Below are positions 26,227 through 36,045 of a DNA stretch of 52,031 nt, in pieces. A program made the position numbers and the translations under genes. Location of the stretch: the NCBI GenBank assembly GCA_021204335.1, contig JAJPZM010000009.1:1-52031 (forward strand). The letters are read 5' to 3'. The notes beneath the pieces were generated by a model. The model was not told the DNA's origin and searched no databases. It worked only from the letters and a program-made list of their open reading frames with translations. Source of the DNA: Parabacteroides sp. Its GTDB lineage: Bacteria > Bacteroidota > Bacteroidia > Bacteroidales > Tannerellaceae. The first letter of the stretch is position 1, and every line of letters starts with the position of its first letter.

Positions 26227-28035
26227 ATGAGTGCGGAAACTGAGAAACATATAAAAATGATCCTTTCTATCTTGCCGGACAAGCCTGGTTGCTACCAGTA
26301 CTTCGACGAGAAAGGAACGATCATCTATGTAGGTAAAGCGAAGAACCTGAAGCGCCGCGTTTCCTCCTATTTCAACAAGGAGCACGACAGCAATAAAACA
26401 CGTGTATTGGTAAAGCAAATACGCGACATCAAATATATTGTTGTAGATACCGAAGAGGATGCCCTGCTGCTCGAAAATAATCTGATTAAACAGTATCGTC
26501 CCCGGTATAATGTTTTACTGAAGGACGATAAAACGTATCCTTCCATTACGGTCAAGAACGAATACTTTCCGCGCATATTCCAAACGCGGAATATAGTGAG
26601 AGACGGTTCGCAATATTACGGCCCCGACCCGTCTGTTTATACAGCCAAAGTCATGCTACAAATGCTGAAAGAACTTTATCCGTTACGCACCTGCAAATAT
26701 CCATTAACGCCGGAATCGATTGCAGCCGGAAAATATGACGTTTGTCTGGAATACCATATCAAACGGTGTAAAGGGCCTTGCGTAGGTTTGCAATCGCTCG
26801 AAGAATACCAGCAGAATATTTCCGAAATAAAAGAAATACTTCGTGGAAATATCTCCCAAATCAGCAAACATCTGTATGAGGAGATGCAGGCATTGGCGGC
26901 TGAATTGAAGTTTGAAGAAGCACAAAAGATAAAAGAGAAGTATGAAGTAATAGAAAACTATCGTTCGAAATCGACCGTAGTTACACCGATGCTTCACAAT
27001 ATAGATGTATTCTCGTTTGCCGAAAACGAGAAGTCTGCCTACATCAATTTTATGCATATAGGCAATGGGGCAATCGTACAGGCTTATACGTTCGAATATA
27101 AAAAGCGGCTGGATGAAACAAAAGAAGAGTTGCTTAGCCTGGGAATCGTAGAAATGCGCGACCGGTTTAAAAGTACGGCACGCGAAATCATCGTTCCTTT
27201 CGAGGTGGAAATGGAATTGGGGAATATAACGTTTACAGTTCCCCAGCGCGGAGACAAAAAGAAACTGTTGGATCTATCGGAGATGAATGTAAAGCAGTTC
27301 AAGGTAGATCGACTGAAACAGGCCGAAAAGCTCAATCCCGAACAGCGGAGTACACGCATACTGAAAGAAGTACAAGAGGCTTTACACCTGCCTAAACTAC
27401 CGATGCACATCGAATGCTTCGACAACTCCAACATACAGGGAAGCGATGCCGTTGCCGCCTGCGTCGTCTTCAAAATGGCGAAACCATCGAAGAAAGACTA
27501 CCGTAAATATATTATTAAAACGGTAGTAGGCCCTAATGATTACGCATCGATGAAAGAGGTAGTGCGCCGCCGTTACCAGCGGGCCATAAACGAAGGAAGC
27601 CCCCTGCCCGACTTGATCCTTACCGATGGTGGAAAAGGACAAATGGAAGTAGTGCGCGAGGTAATTCAGGATGAGCTTCACCTGGAGATACCGATTGCCG
27701 GGTTAGCCAAAGACGGAAAGCACCGCACCTCCGAACTGCTATTCGGCTTCCCTCCCGTTACGGTCGGCATGCAAATACAAAGCCAGATGTTCCGTTTCTT
27801 TACACAGATACAGGACGAGGTACACCGCTTTGCCATTACTTTCCATAAGGACAAACGAAGCAAAAGCCAGACCCGCTCCGAACTCGACAGCATCAAAGGA
27901 ATCGGAGAAAAGACGAAAGTATTACTTTTGCGCCAGTATAAGAGCGTTAAGAGAATAAGGGAAGCAAGCTTCGAGGAACTGAAAGAATTAATCGGAGAAG
28001 CGAAAACAAAAGCATTAATAAATGGTTTAAAGTAA
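26227..28035 (+). CDS. uvrC: Excinuclease ABC subunit C
   Basis: A 602-residue nucleotide excision repair nuclease that makes both incisions with UvrB. The GIY-YIG domain (GCYQYFDEKGTIIYVGKAKN) is followed by a UVR motif (ALAAELKFEEAQKIKEKYE), an RNase H-like endonuclease domain (IECFDNSNIQGSDAVAA; LILTDGGKGQ) and C-terminal helix-hairpin-helix motifs (LDSIKGIGEKTKVLLL). Intact and full length. It starts a tight run with dtd, mazG-like and deoC. The adenine phosphoribosyltransferase gene often found between mnmG and uvrC in Bacteroidales is absent here (recollection of synteny, not verified). Confidence 0.97.
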   Translation: MSAETEKHIKMILSILPDKPGCYQYFDEKGTIIYVGKAKNLKRRVSSYFNKEHDSNKTRVLVKQIRDIKYIVVDTEEDALLLENNLIKQYRPRYNVLLKDDKTYPSITVKNEYFPRIFQTRNIVRDGSQYYGPDPSVYTAKVMLQMLKELYPLRTCKYPLTPESIAAGKYDVCLEYHIKRCKGPCVGLQSLEEYQQNISEIKEILRGNISQISKHLYEEMQALAAELKFEEAQKIKEKYEVIENYRSKSTVVTPMLHNIDVFSFAENEKSAYINFMHIGNGAIVQAYTFEYKKRLDETKEELLSLGIVEMRDRFKSTAREIIVPFEVEMELGNITFTVPQRGDKKKLLDLSEMNVKQFKVDRLKQAEKLNPEQRSTRILKEVQEALHLPKLPMHIECFDNSNIQGSDAVAACVVFKMAKPSKKDYRKYIIKTVVGPNDYASMKEVVRRRYQRAINEGSPLPDLILTDGGKGQMEVVREVIQDELHLEIPIAGLAKDGKHRTSELLFGFPPVTVGMQIQSQMFRFFTQIQDEVHRFAITFHKDKRSKSQTRSELDSIKGIGEKTKVLLLRQYKSVKRIREASFEELKELIGEAKTKALINGLK

Positions 28036-28043
28036 ATAGAGAA

Positions 28044-28496
28044 ATGAGAACAGTTATACAACGCGTACAACATTGTTTCGTTACGATCGACGGGCAGCTA
28101 AAGTCTAAGATTGGAAACGGAATGCTGGTTCTGGTCGGCATCGAAGACCGCGACACACAAGAAGACATCGAGTGGTTATGCAAGAAGATTGCCAACCTAC
28201 GCATTTTCGACGATGAAAACGGGGTTATGAACCGCTCTGTGATCGAAACAGGCGGCGAGGTAATGGTGGTTAGCCAATTCACCTTACAGGCCTCTACAAA
28301 GAAAGGAAACCGCCCTTCTTACATCCGGGCATCGAAACCGGACTTTGCCATACCGATGTACGAAGCATTTTGTGCCGAAATGGGCCTGCAAATCGGCAAA
28401 GAGGTAGCTACCGGAGTATTCGGCGCAGACATGAAAATAGAATTACTGAATGACGGGCCGGTCACCATCCTGATCGACTCGCAAAATAAAAAATAA
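28044..28496 (+). CDS. dtd: D-aminoacyl-tRNA deacylase
   Basis: A 150-residue proofreading enzyme that hydrolyses D-aminoacyl-tRNA. The family motifs SQFTLQA and NDGPVTI, which form the active site across the dimer interface, are both present. The start MRTVIQRVQ is the usual N-terminus. It lies 8 bases after uvrC and 1 base before the MazG-like gene. Confidence 0.96.
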   Translation: MRTVIQRVQHCFVTIDGQLKSKIGNGMLVLVGIEDRDTQEDIEWLCKKIANLRIFDDENGVMNRSVIETGGEVMVVSQFTLQASTKKGNRPSYIRASKPDFAIPMYEAFCAEMGLQIGKEVATGVFGADMKIELLNDGPVTILIDSQNKK

Positions 28497-28497
28497 G

Positions 28498-28830
28498 ATG
28501 GCAGATATTACTTTACAACAAGCCCAGGAAAAGGTAGACCAATGGATCAAGACCTACGGCGTCCGCTATTTCAACGAGCTTACCAATATGACAATCCTGA
28601 CGGAAGAAGTAGGCGAACTGGCGCGCATCATGGCACGTACCTATGGCGAACAATCCTTCAAGGAAAGCGACAAACATCGCGATCTGGGCGATGAAATGGC
28701 GGATGTATTATGGGTACTCCTCTGCCTCGCCAACCAAACCGGCGTAGACCTGACAGCAGCGTTTGAAAAGAACCTGCAGAAGAAAACCGACCGGGATAAA
28801 GAACGACATATAAACAATAAAAAATTATAA
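28498..28830 (+). CDS. MazG-like nucleotide pyrophosphohydrolase
   Basis: A 110-residue all-alpha NTP pyrophosphohydrolase. The metal-binding pattern is EEVGELARIM followed by GDEMADVLWVLL (ExxE and ExxD). It is shorter than full MazG and like the single-domain iMazG or dCTPase-type proteins; it probably removes non-canonical nucleotides. It lies between dtd and deoC with gaps of 1 and 3 bases. Confidence 0.9.
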   Translation: MADITLQQAQEKVDQWIKTYGVRYFNELTNMTILTEEVGELARIMARTYGEQSFKESDKHRDLGDEMADVLWVLLCLANQTGVDLTAAFEKNLQKKTDRDKERHINNKKL

Positions 28831-28833
28831 CCT

Positions 28834-29772
28834 ATGGCACACGAACACAATTGCAGCTGCGGACATGATCATGACCACGATCACGAACATGGGCATGAAA
28901 ATGAACAGATGGACAAATACCACGAAGCATTTGCCAAGTTTGACCCTGCCGGAACAGACGAAATAGTAGGCAAACACGTCCAGTCAATCCTGGAGCATCA
29001 TGAGAAAGAGAACTTCACGCCCGAAGTGCTGAAACAGATTCATGGCTTCATCGACCTGACTTCGCTGACCAGCATAGATACGAAAGAAAGCATCTGGAAA
29101 CTGGTAGACCGGATAAACGATTTCGAAGGAACCCGCCCCGACGTTCCGAACGTTGCCGCCATTTGCACCTATCCCCTATTCGTGGAAACGGTCAAGCAGG
29201 CGTTAACGGCGCAGAATGTAAAGATCGCTTCGGTAGCCGGCGGCTTCCCCTCGTCACAGACCTTCATGGAAGTGAAAATCGCAGAAACAGCCATGGCCAT
29301 TATGTCGGGAGCCGATGAGATAGACGTCGTCATGAACTTGGGATATTTCATGGAAGAGAACTATGAAGATCTTACCAAAGAAATCCAGGAGCTCAAAGAA
29401 AGCTGCCGCGAAGGCAAACTGAAAGTCATTCTGGAAACCGGAGCATTGGCTACTCCGGAGAATATCTGGAAAGCCTCCATCCTAGCCCTCTATTCCGGTG
29501 CAGATTTCATTAAAACATCCACAGGCAAGGGTTACCCCGGTGCTACCTTGGAAGCCGTTTACACAATGTGTAAAGTAATCAAAAAGTACCATTCCATCAC
29601 AGGTAACCAGGCAGGTATTAAAGTATCGGGTGGCGTACGTACCGCGGAAGAAGCAGTGAAGTACTATACCATCGTAAAGGAAGTATTAGGAAACGATTGG
29701 CTGAACAGCAATTTATTCCGTATCGGCGCCAGCAGCTTGATAGAAGATATCGAACATCGCTTAGGGAAATAA
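28834..29772 (+). CDS. deoC: Deoxyribose-phosphate aldolase with His-rich N-terminal extension
   Basis: A 312-residue class I aldolase that splits 2-deoxyribose-5-phosphate to acetaldehyde and glyceraldehyde-3-phosphate in deoxynucleoside catabolism. The barrel carries DEIDVVMNLGYFM, the Schiff-base lysine in GADFIKTSTGKG and the second lysine in GIKVSGGVRT. The first 25 residues are extremely rich in His, Asp and Glu with a CSCGHDHDHDH pattern, resembling a metal-binding tag. If M26 (position 28909) were the true start the extension would vanish, but the ATG at 28834, 3 bases after the previous stop, fits operon spacing better. Confidence 0.94.
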   Translation: MAHEHNCSCGHDHDHDHEHGHENEQMDKYHEAFAKFDPAGTDEIVGKHVQSILEHHEKENFTPEVLKQIHGFIDLTSLTSIDTKESIWKLVDRINDFEGTRPDVPNVAAICTYPLFVETVKQALTAQNVKIASVAGGFPSSQTFMEVKIAETAMAIMSGADEIDVVMNLGYFMEENYEDLTKEIQELKESCREGKLKVILETGALATPENIWKASILALYSGADFIKTSTGKGYPGATLEAVYTMCKVIKKYHSITGNQAGIKVSGGVRTAEEAVKYYTIVKEVLGNDWLNSNLFRIGASSLIEDIEHRLGK

Positions 29773-29786
29773 CGCCAGCCATCGGC

Positions 29787-29832
29787 AAACAAAAAAGGTT
29801 CAATCCTGAGTCGAGTTGAACCTTTTTTGTTT
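29787..29832. terminator. Bidirectional terminator between deoC and polyprenyl synthase
   Basis: A perfect 17-bp inverted repeat (29787-29803 and 29816-29832) with a 12-base loop. The arms carry an A6 and a T6 stretch around GGTTCAA/TTGAACC, so it can terminate transcripts from both convergent genes. Confidence 0.88.
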
Positions 29833-29846
29833 CTATGCTTTTTATC

Positions 29847-30821
29847 TTACTTCTGTCTCTCCATAATATAATCAGCCAGTAGCATAAGACTTGCACGAGC
29901 CTCCGATTCGGGAAGTTGATTAAGCACTTCTATTGCTTTGGCATGATATTCTTTCATCCGCATTTCGGCGTACTCGATACCTTCGTTAGCCTTGGCAAAC
30001 TCGATCAAGGCATCGATATTTTCTGTGGAAAAATCCTTTTCGTTAATGACTTTCAGAAAGCTGTCCACCTCCTCCCGCCTACCCGCATCAAGTGCATGAA
30101 GCAAAGGCAACGTTACTTTCCCCTCGCGAATATCGTTGCCGGTCGGCTTACCGATATTTGCTTCTTTAAAGTAATCGAAGATATCATCCTTAATCTGGAA
30201 ACAATAGCCCAGATACTCGCCAAACTGGCGGCAGATAGCCACCATCTCCGGGGAAGCATCCGCCGAAATAGCCCCTATCTCGGTACAGGCAGAAAGCAAC
30301 GTTGCCGTTTTCTTCTTTATCACCTGCATATAGCAAGCCTCGTCGAGAATACTCTCTTCGGCAGTTTCCAACTGTTTGATTTCTCCTTCCGACAAATCAC
30401 GTCCCAGATTTGAAACGATATTGATGATCTGAAGGCTTCCTGTCCGGATAGAACGCACCAAGGCCGTAGAAAGAACATAATCACCCACCAATACAGAGAT
30501 ACGGTTATCAAAGATAGCATTCAGGGAAGACACTCCCCTGCGCTGCTTTGTTTCGTCAATCACATCATCGTGTATTAAGGTAGCCGTATGCAATAATTCA
30601 AGTAAAACAGCCGAATTGATCGTATGTTCGGTCACCTTTCCACAAGCTTTCGCGGTAAGAAGTACCAGCAACGGACGGACATGTTTGCCTGTTGCGTTCA
30701 ATATCTGGTCGATAGCCGATTGCAGACGGTTCGTTTTGCTACGAAGCGATTCGGAAAAATCCTCGTTAAAACGCTTAAACTCTTCTGCTACCGGTTCTTC
30801 TATTTTCTTTCTGTCGTTCAT
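29847..30821 (-). CDS. Polyprenyl (octaprenyl-type) diphosphate synthase
   Basis: A 324-residue trans-isoprenyl diphosphate synthase that elongates prenyl chains for menaquinone or similar lipids. The first aspartate-rich motif is LIHDDVIDETKQRRG, the second is QIKDDIFDYF, and GKHVRPLLVLLTAKA is the conserved substrate-binding region. The start MNDRKKIEEPVAEEF at 30821 is preferred to an upstream in-frame codon at 30851, whose extra residues overlap the promoter. It is divergent from polA and convergent with deoC. Confidence 0.94.
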   Translation of the reverse strand: MNDRKKIEEPVAEEFKRFNEDFSESLRSKTNRLQSAIDQILNATGKHVRPLLVLLTAKACGKVTEHTINSAVLLELLHTATLIHDDVIDETKQRRGVSSLNAIFDNRISVLVGDYVLSTALVRSIRTGSLQIINIVSNLGRDLSEGEIKQLETAEESILDEACYMQVIKKKTATLLSACTEIGAISADASPEMVAICRQFGEYLGYCFQIKDDIFDYFKEANIGKPTGNDIREGKVTLPLLHALDAGRREEVDSFLKVINEKDFSTENIDALIEFAKANEGIEYAEMRMKEYHAKAIEVLNQLPESEARASLMLLADYIMERQK

Positions 30822-30839
30822 ATTCAATCCAAAGGTTCG

Positions 30840-30847
30840 CAAAAGTA
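30840..30847 (-). promoter_or_regulatory. -7 element TACTTTTG for polyprenyl synthase
   Basis: The minus strand reads TACTTTTG, 18 bases before the ATG at 30821. It supports that start over 30851. No clear -33 box. Confidence 0.4.
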
Positions 30848-30920
30848 ACAAAAAGTATTGAGTAAGCGAGTTTTTTCGTACATTTACCGTCTATTGTCAC
30901 CCTAAAACGTGTTAAAAGAG

Positions 30921-33689
30921 ATGAAGTTATTCCTCATAGACGCGTATGCACTGATTTATCGGTCGTATTACGCTTTTCTTAAAAATCCGCGTATCAACTC
31001 AAAAGGCATGAATACATCGGCCATTTTCGGGTTCATCAACAGTCTGGAAGATGTGTTAAAACGGGAGAATCCTACGCATATCGCCGTAGCTTTCGACCCC
31101 AAAGGGCCGACTTTCCGGCATGAAGCATACGAACAATACAAGGCGCAGCGGGAAGAAACACCGGAAGTAATCCGCCAATCCGTTCCTATTATTAAAGATA
31201 TTATCGAAACATACAATATACCGATCCTGGAAGTCCCCCGCTATGAGGCCGACGATGTAATAGGCACTATCTCCAAGCAGGCGGAAAGGGAAGGTTTCGA
31301 AGTCTATATGATGACGCCCGACAAAGACTACGGCCAGCTGGTATCGGAGCATATTTTTATGTACCGTCCGAAGTTCGGCGGCGATTACGAGGTGATGGGT
31401 GTAGACGAAGTGTTGAAGAAATATTCATTGACCTCGGTCGACCAGGTAATCGACCTGCTGGGTCTGATAGGTGACAGTTCCGATAATATCCCCGGCTGCC
31501 CGGGCGTAGGCGAAAAGACTGCCCAGAAACTACTCGAAGAATTCGGGTCGATTGAAAACCTGCTCGAAAATACCGACAAGCTAAAAGGCGCAGTACAGAA
31601 AAGAGTAACCGAGAATGCCGAGCAAATCCGTTTCTCCAAATTCCTGGCAACGATCAAGACAGATATCCCTATCCAATACGACGCCGTCAACTGTGTTCGC
31701 AAGAAGCCGGATGAAGACCGCCTGAAAGAGATTTACACAGAATTAGAATTCAGAACATTTATTAACAAGATGGAAGCAGAGCCTAAAAAACCTGCCCCCG
31801 CTAAAGGCCCGGTTCAAGGCAATCTCTTTGACTTATTTGCAGCCGAGGTTCCGAGCGTTTCAAAATATTCGACTCTCGCGGACTTAAAATCGACTCCTCA
31901 CGATTACAAACTCGTTGATACAGAAGAGAAGAGACTCGAATTAAGCCGCTTTTTAATGGATCAGGAATTTTTCGCGTTTGACACGGAAACAGACGGCATC
32001 GACCCGCTTACTACCGGTTTGGTCGGAATGTCGTTTGCCGTAAAGGAAAATGAGGCTTGGTACGTGCCCGTCCCGGCGAACAAGGAAGAAGCGACACGAA
32101 TCGTCGCCCTCTTCTCCCCTGCCCTACAAAATGAGAAATCGCAAAAGATCGGACAGAATATAAAATTCGACATCATGGTACTCCGCAAATATGGAGTACG
32201 AGTGGCCGGTCCATTGTTCGACACGATGATCGCCCACTACCTGCTCAATCCGGAGCTGCGTCACGGGATGGATTACCTGGCAGAAACCTATCTCAAATAT
32301 AAAACAGTCCACATCACCGACCTGATCGGTGCGAAAGGGAAAAACCAGCTGGCCATGCGCGACGTTGCGATCGACCGGATAGCCGAGTACGCCGCTGAAG
32401 ATGCCGATGTCACCCTAAAGCTAAAAAACTTCTTTGCACCGGAACTGAAAAAGGCAGGCATCGAATCGCTCTTTTTCGACATCGAGATGCCTTTAATATA
32501 TGTATTGGCAGAAATGGAAGTAACCGGCGTCACCCTCGATACGGAAGCGTTGAAGCAATCTTCGGAAGAACTGACGAAGCAATTGAAACAACTGGAAAAA
32601 GAAATATACATGCTGGCAGGCGAAAAGTTCAACATCAATTCCAGCAAGCAGGTTGGCGAAGCCCTTTTCGATCACCTCAAGATTGAAGAGAAAGCGAAGA
32701 AGACAAAAACCGGAAGCTACAGCACCAGCGAAGATATCCTGGAAAAGATGCGCAGCAAACACCCGGTTGTCGGAAAGCTGCTGGAATACCGCGGACTGAA
32801 AAAACTGCTGAGCACCTACATCGACGCCCTGCCCGAGCTGATCAATCCGGCGACCGGTAAAGTACATACTTCGTACAATCAGACCGTCACCGCCACAGGA
32901 CGCCTCAGCTCGACCAACCCGAACTTGCAGAATATCCCGATCCGCGACGAACTCGGGCGTGAAATCCGTAAAGCTTTCATCCCCGAAAACGACGACTGCC
33001 TCTTCTTCTCTGCCGACTACTCGCAGATCGAACTTCGCATCATGGCCCACCTCAGCAACGACGAGCACATGATCGCCGCCTTCCGCAGCGGAGCCGATAT
33101 CCACGCCGCCACAGCCGCCAAGATATACGGCATTCCGGTAGAGGAAGTGACCAGCGATATGCGCCGCAAAGCCAAGACGGCCAATTTCGGGATTATATAC
33201 GGCATCTCGGTATTCGGCCTTGCCGAACGGCTCAACATCCCCCGAAGCGAGTCGAAAGAACTTATAGATGGTTATTTCAAGAGCTATCCGGGCATCCGCG
33301 AATATATGGATGAAAGCATCCGCATCGCCAAAGAAAAAGGATATGTGGAAACCATCTTCAAACGCAAACGTTACCTACCGGACATCAATTCGCATAACGC
33401 CATCGTGCGCGGTTATGCCGAGCGAAATGCCATCAACGCCCCTATCCAGGGAGGCGCCGCGGATATCATCAAGGTAGCCATGGTTCGCATCTTCAACCGT
33501 TTCGAAAAGGAAGGGTTAAAGAGCCGAATGATTCTCCAGGTACACGATGAATTAAACTTCAACGTCGTAAAAGACGAACAGGAGAAGGTAAAACAGATCG
33601 TACTCGAAGAAATGGAAGGCGCCATCAATCTGCAAGTGCCGCTGATTGCCGATTGCGGTGAAGGGGCTAACTGGCTGGAAGCACATTAA
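30921..33689 (+). CDS. polA: DNA polymerase I
   Basis: A 922-residue replication and repair polymerase with three domains: 5'-nuclease (KLFLIDAYALIYRSYYAF; DAD-type EADDVIGTI; GDSSDNIPG), a 3'-5' exonuclease with an intact DxE motif (FFAFDTETDGID), and family A polymerase (DYSQIELRIMAHLS; RRKAKTANFGIIYG; LQVHDELNF). The proofreading residues are present, unlike in some polA homologues. The start at 30921 is preferred to an in-frame codon 12 bases upstream. Full length with no disruption over 2.8 kb, which matters when judging the frameshifts elsewhere. Confidence 0.98.
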   Translation: MKLFLIDAYALIYRSYYAFLKNPRINSKGMNTSAIFGFINSLEDVLKRENPTHIAVAFDPKGPTFRHEAYEQYKAQREETPEVIRQSVPIIKDIIETYNIPILEVPRYEADDVIGTISKQAEREGFEVYMMTPDKDYGQLVSEHIFMYRPKFGGDYEVMGVDEVLKKYSLTSVDQVIDLLGLIGDSSDNIPGCPGVGEKTAQKLLEEFGSIENLLENTDKLKGAVQKRVTENAEQIRFSKFLATIKTDIPIQYDAVNCVRKKPDEDRLKEIYTELEFRTFINKMEAEPKKPAPAKGPVQGNLFDLFAAEVPSVSKYSTLADLKSTPHDYKLVDTEEKRLELSRFLMDQEFFAFDTETDGIDPLTTGLVGMSFAVKENEAWYVPVPANKEEATRIVALFSPALQNEKSQKIGQNIKFDIMVLRKYGVRVAGPLFDTMIAHYLLNPELRHGMDYLAETYLKYKTVHITDLIGAKGKNQLAMRDVAIDRIAEYAAEDADVTLKLKNFFAPELKKAGIESLFFDIEMPLIYVLAEMEVTGVTLDTEALKQSSEELTKQLKQLEKEIYMLAGEKFNINSSKQVGEALFDHLKIEEKAKKTKTGSYSTSEDILEKMRSKHPVVGKLLEYRGLKKLLSTYIDALPELINPATGKVHTSYNQTVTATGRLSSTNPNLQNIPIRDELGREIRKAFIPENDDCLFFSADYSQIELRIMAHLSNDEHMIAAFRSGADIHAATAAKIYGIPVEEVTSDMRRKAKTANFGIIYGISVFGLAERLNIPRSESKELIDGYFKSYPGIREYMDESIRIAKEKGYVETIFKRKRYLPDINSHNAIVRGYAERNAINAPIQGGAADIIKVAMVRIFNRFEKEGLKSRMILQVHDELNFNVVKDEQEKVKQIVLEEMEGAINLQVPLIADCGEGANWLEAH

Positions 33690-33706
33690 GCAAAAACTTT
33701 ATAAAT

Positions 33707-34870
33707 ATGAAAAGCTTACTACCTGTCCTGTTTTTGTCATTTGTTTGTGCCTGCAATCAAACAGGCGATAAAACAAACAAATTGAGCGTTGTTGATGTCG
33801 CAAAAGATTATCAACCCAAAGAGATTTGCCTACAGGATATCGCAGATGTGGAATATTTACCGATAGCCACCTCCGATTCTATGCTTGTCAGTAATAGCTA
33901 CGGTTCCGTTTCGGACGAAGGAATCGCCATAAGAGGAGCTAAAGTTGGAGAAATTCTATTGTTCGACAGGCAGGGACAAAAGCTGCAGGGACGTATATCT
34001 AAAAGAGGACAAGGTCCGGAAGAATATAATTCCATCGTCTATAGCATAGTAGACTGGCAACGGAAAGAGGTCTTCATCGCCGATTATACGAGCATGAAAG
34101 TGTACGACTTTTCCGGAAAATATCTTCGTACACTGATTAATACGGATATAATGAAAATACACGTCTGCGACTTCAATCCAGATTATCTTTTATGTAGCTA
34201 TGATAAAGAAGGATCGGAAGAACCCTATCACCCCTATTTCGTTATGTCCAAAGACAACGGAACGACCGATACCCTCTCAATTGAAATCCTCCGTTTTATT
34301 GCAAGCAACCGGAAGATCGTATGGGACGACGGACATACCAGCGATGCTTATGGATTTCTTCCCCATATATTCCGCTGCACAGACAAAATCTGGTTGACAA
34401 ACGTTGCATTAGATACCATCTTCGCCATACACCCCGACCAGACACTCGAACCGGTAATGATTCCTCTCCATGCTCCCACCACAGACGAAGAGGCTCCTCT
34501 CCTCTTCTTCCGCGGCATGAATGACCGCTATGCCTGGGTAAGCAGGGCACCCCGACACGTGAAAGTCAAATTGAGTGACATGGCCGCTAACCTTGAAAAA
34601 GAGGAAAAACTTTATATGTACGACCGGAACACAAATGAATGGTTCGAGCCCCTCTATCGCAACCGCGACATAAACAATCGCGACATGAGCCCGAAATTCA
34701 TCAACATCTCAGCTGCTCCCTATGGATATGGCCTGATACAACTGAATGCAATGGATCTGGTAGAAGCCTACGGCAAAAACCAGATCGTTGATGAAAAGCT
34801 GAAAAAATTTGCCTCCAGATTACAAGAAGAAGATAATCCTGTACTGATGATCCTGAAATTCAAAAAGTAA
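33707..34870 (+). CDS. 6-bladed beta-propeller lipoprotein
   Basis: A 387-residue exported protein. The N-terminus MKSLLPVLFLSFVCAC ends in a lipobox-like cysteine (C16), predicting a lipoprotein. The body matches the Bacteroidetes 6-bladed propeller family (DUF5128-like): an early YLPIATSDSMLV, then the GRISKRGQGPEEYNSI signature and repeated blades (IADYTSMKVYDFSGKYLRTL). Function unknown; members often sit near surface glycan loci. It follows polA by 17 bases and precedes the GntR-type regulator. Confidence 0.82.
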   Translation: MKSLLPVLFLSFVCACNQTGDKTNKLSVVDVAKDYQPKEICLQDIADVEYLPIATSDSMLVSNSYGSVSDEGIAIRGAKVGEILLFDRQGQKLQGRISKRGQGPEEYNSIVYSIVDWQRKEVFIADYTSMKVYDFSGKYLRTLINTDIMKIHVCDFNPDYLLCSYDKEGSEEPYHPYFVMSKDNGTTDTLSIEILRFIASNRKIVWDDGHTSDAYGFLPHIFRCTDKIWLTNVALDTIFAIHPDQTLEPVMIPLHAPTTDEEAPLLFFRGMNDRYAWVSRAPRHVKVKLSDMAANLEKEEKLYMYDRNTNEWFEPLYRNRDINNRDMSPKFINISAAPYGYGLIQLNAMDLVEAYGKNQIVDEKLKKFASRLQEEDNPVLMILKFKK

Positions 34871-34916
34871 ATAAAAGATGAAAACCACACATACATGTAA
34901 TACAAAATAAAAGAGC

Positions 34917-34924
34917 TATATTTG
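34917..34924 (+). promoter_or_regulatory. -7 element TATATTTG upstream of GntR-type regulator
   Basis: TATATTTG matches TAnnTTTG, 22 bases before the ATG at 34947. No standard -33 TTTG. Confidence 0.45.
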
Positions 34925-34946
34925 TCATATTTAAATAAAACTTATC

Positions 34947-36041
34947 ATGGATGATAAATATAACTATAAGACTATTTACGCGACTGTAAAGGAAGATATC
35001 CTTAAAGGAGTTTATCCAACAGGTACATTGCTTCCAACAGAGCTTAATCTGGCAGACAGATACGGTGTTTCCAGACCTACTATTTCCAAAGTTTACAATC
35101 AATTGCAGGAAGAAGGATATGTAAACAAAAAGAAAGGATTAGGTACGATTGTTTTATTTAAAAAGAATGCTACCAAAACATTGACATTCGGGTTATTGCT
35201 ATCCGGTGCCGGCGAATCGGAAATCTTCTCCGTTATAAACGACCAGATATTGAAACAATCCGAAAAGATACAGTTCAACTGCCTGTGGGAAGGAGCCACT
35301 GCCAGTAATGCGGAAATCCGCAGAAATCTGATCGAAACCTGCTGCGATAATTATATCGAAAAGAAGGTAGACGGCATCTTCTTCTCTCCGCTGGAACGGG
35401 TTGCCGATGCCAATCAGATCAATCATATCATCTGCGACAAAATACAGCAGGCAGGCATTCCTTTGGTGCTTATCGACAGGGATATTGTTCCTATCCCGCA
35501 AAAGAGCCCTTTCGATGTGGTATGCCTCGACAATTATAGTGCAGGTTCCATCATGGCACAACACCTGATAGAAGCCGGATGCAAGCAAATACACTTTTTC
35601 TATCGCCCGGATTCAGCCTATTCCGTACGGATACGGTTCCTGGCAGTGAAAGATACGGTACAGGAGAATGGATTGATATTTACTGAGAATAACGATTACT
35701 GCGGTAACCCGGAAGATCTGGAGTTTGTCAAAAAGATACCGGTAATAAAAGGAGAAACCGGCATTATCTGTGCAAACGATTCGACGGCTGCCGTCCTGAT
35801 GTCTTCTTTGGAAACTGCCGGATATAAAATAGGATCGGACCTGCTGATTTGCGGCTACGACGACATGAAGTATTCCCAACATTTAAAATGTCCGCTGACT
35901 TCGTTCATACAACCTTGCAAAGAGATTGCAAACAACAGTATCGAATTGATGATGAGACGCATTAAAAACAATGACCGGGAACCGATCAGCGTCTACCTGA
36001 ACGGACAGATTATCACCCGGGAATCCACCCGGTTCGTATAG
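34947..36041 (+). CDS. GntR/LacI hybrid (AraR-like) transcriptional regulator
   Basis: A 364-residue regulator with an N-terminal GntR winged helix (about residues 5-70; LLPTELNLADRYGVSRPTIS) and a LacI-type periplasmic-binding-protein sugar sensor (TLTFGLLLSGAG; VDGIFFSPLER; LVLIDRDIV; ANDSTAAVLMSSLETAGYK; ICGYDDMKYSQ). It lies at the 3' end of the fructan/GRE operon in convergent orientation, so it is the best local candidate for that operon's regulator, sensing a sugar or sugar phosphate (inference). It appears intact although several operon genes are not. Confidence 0.9.
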   Translation: MDDKYNYKTIYATVKEDILKGVYPTGTLLPTELNLADRYGVSRPTISKVYNQLQEEGYVNKKKGLGTIVLFKKNATKTLTFGLLLSGAGESEIFSVINDQILKQSEKIQFNCLWEGATASNAEIRRNLIETCCDNYIEKKVDGIFFSPLERVADANQINHIICDKIQQAGIPLVLIDRDIVPIPQKSPFDVVCLDNYSAGSIMAQHLIEAGCKQIHFFYRPDSAYSVRIRFLAVKDTVQENGLIFTENNDYCGNPEDLEFVKKIPVIKGETGIICANDSTAAVLMSSLETAGYKIGSDLLICGYDDMKYSQHLKCPLTSFIQPCKEIANNSIELMMRRIKNNDREPISVYLNGQIITRESTRFV

Positions 36042-36045
36042 AAAA

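Noticed and set aside
34551..34566. Second parS-like sequence (ACACGTGAAAG) in the beta-propeller gene
   Set aside because: Only the central CACGTGAAA agrees; both ends deviate from the consensus.
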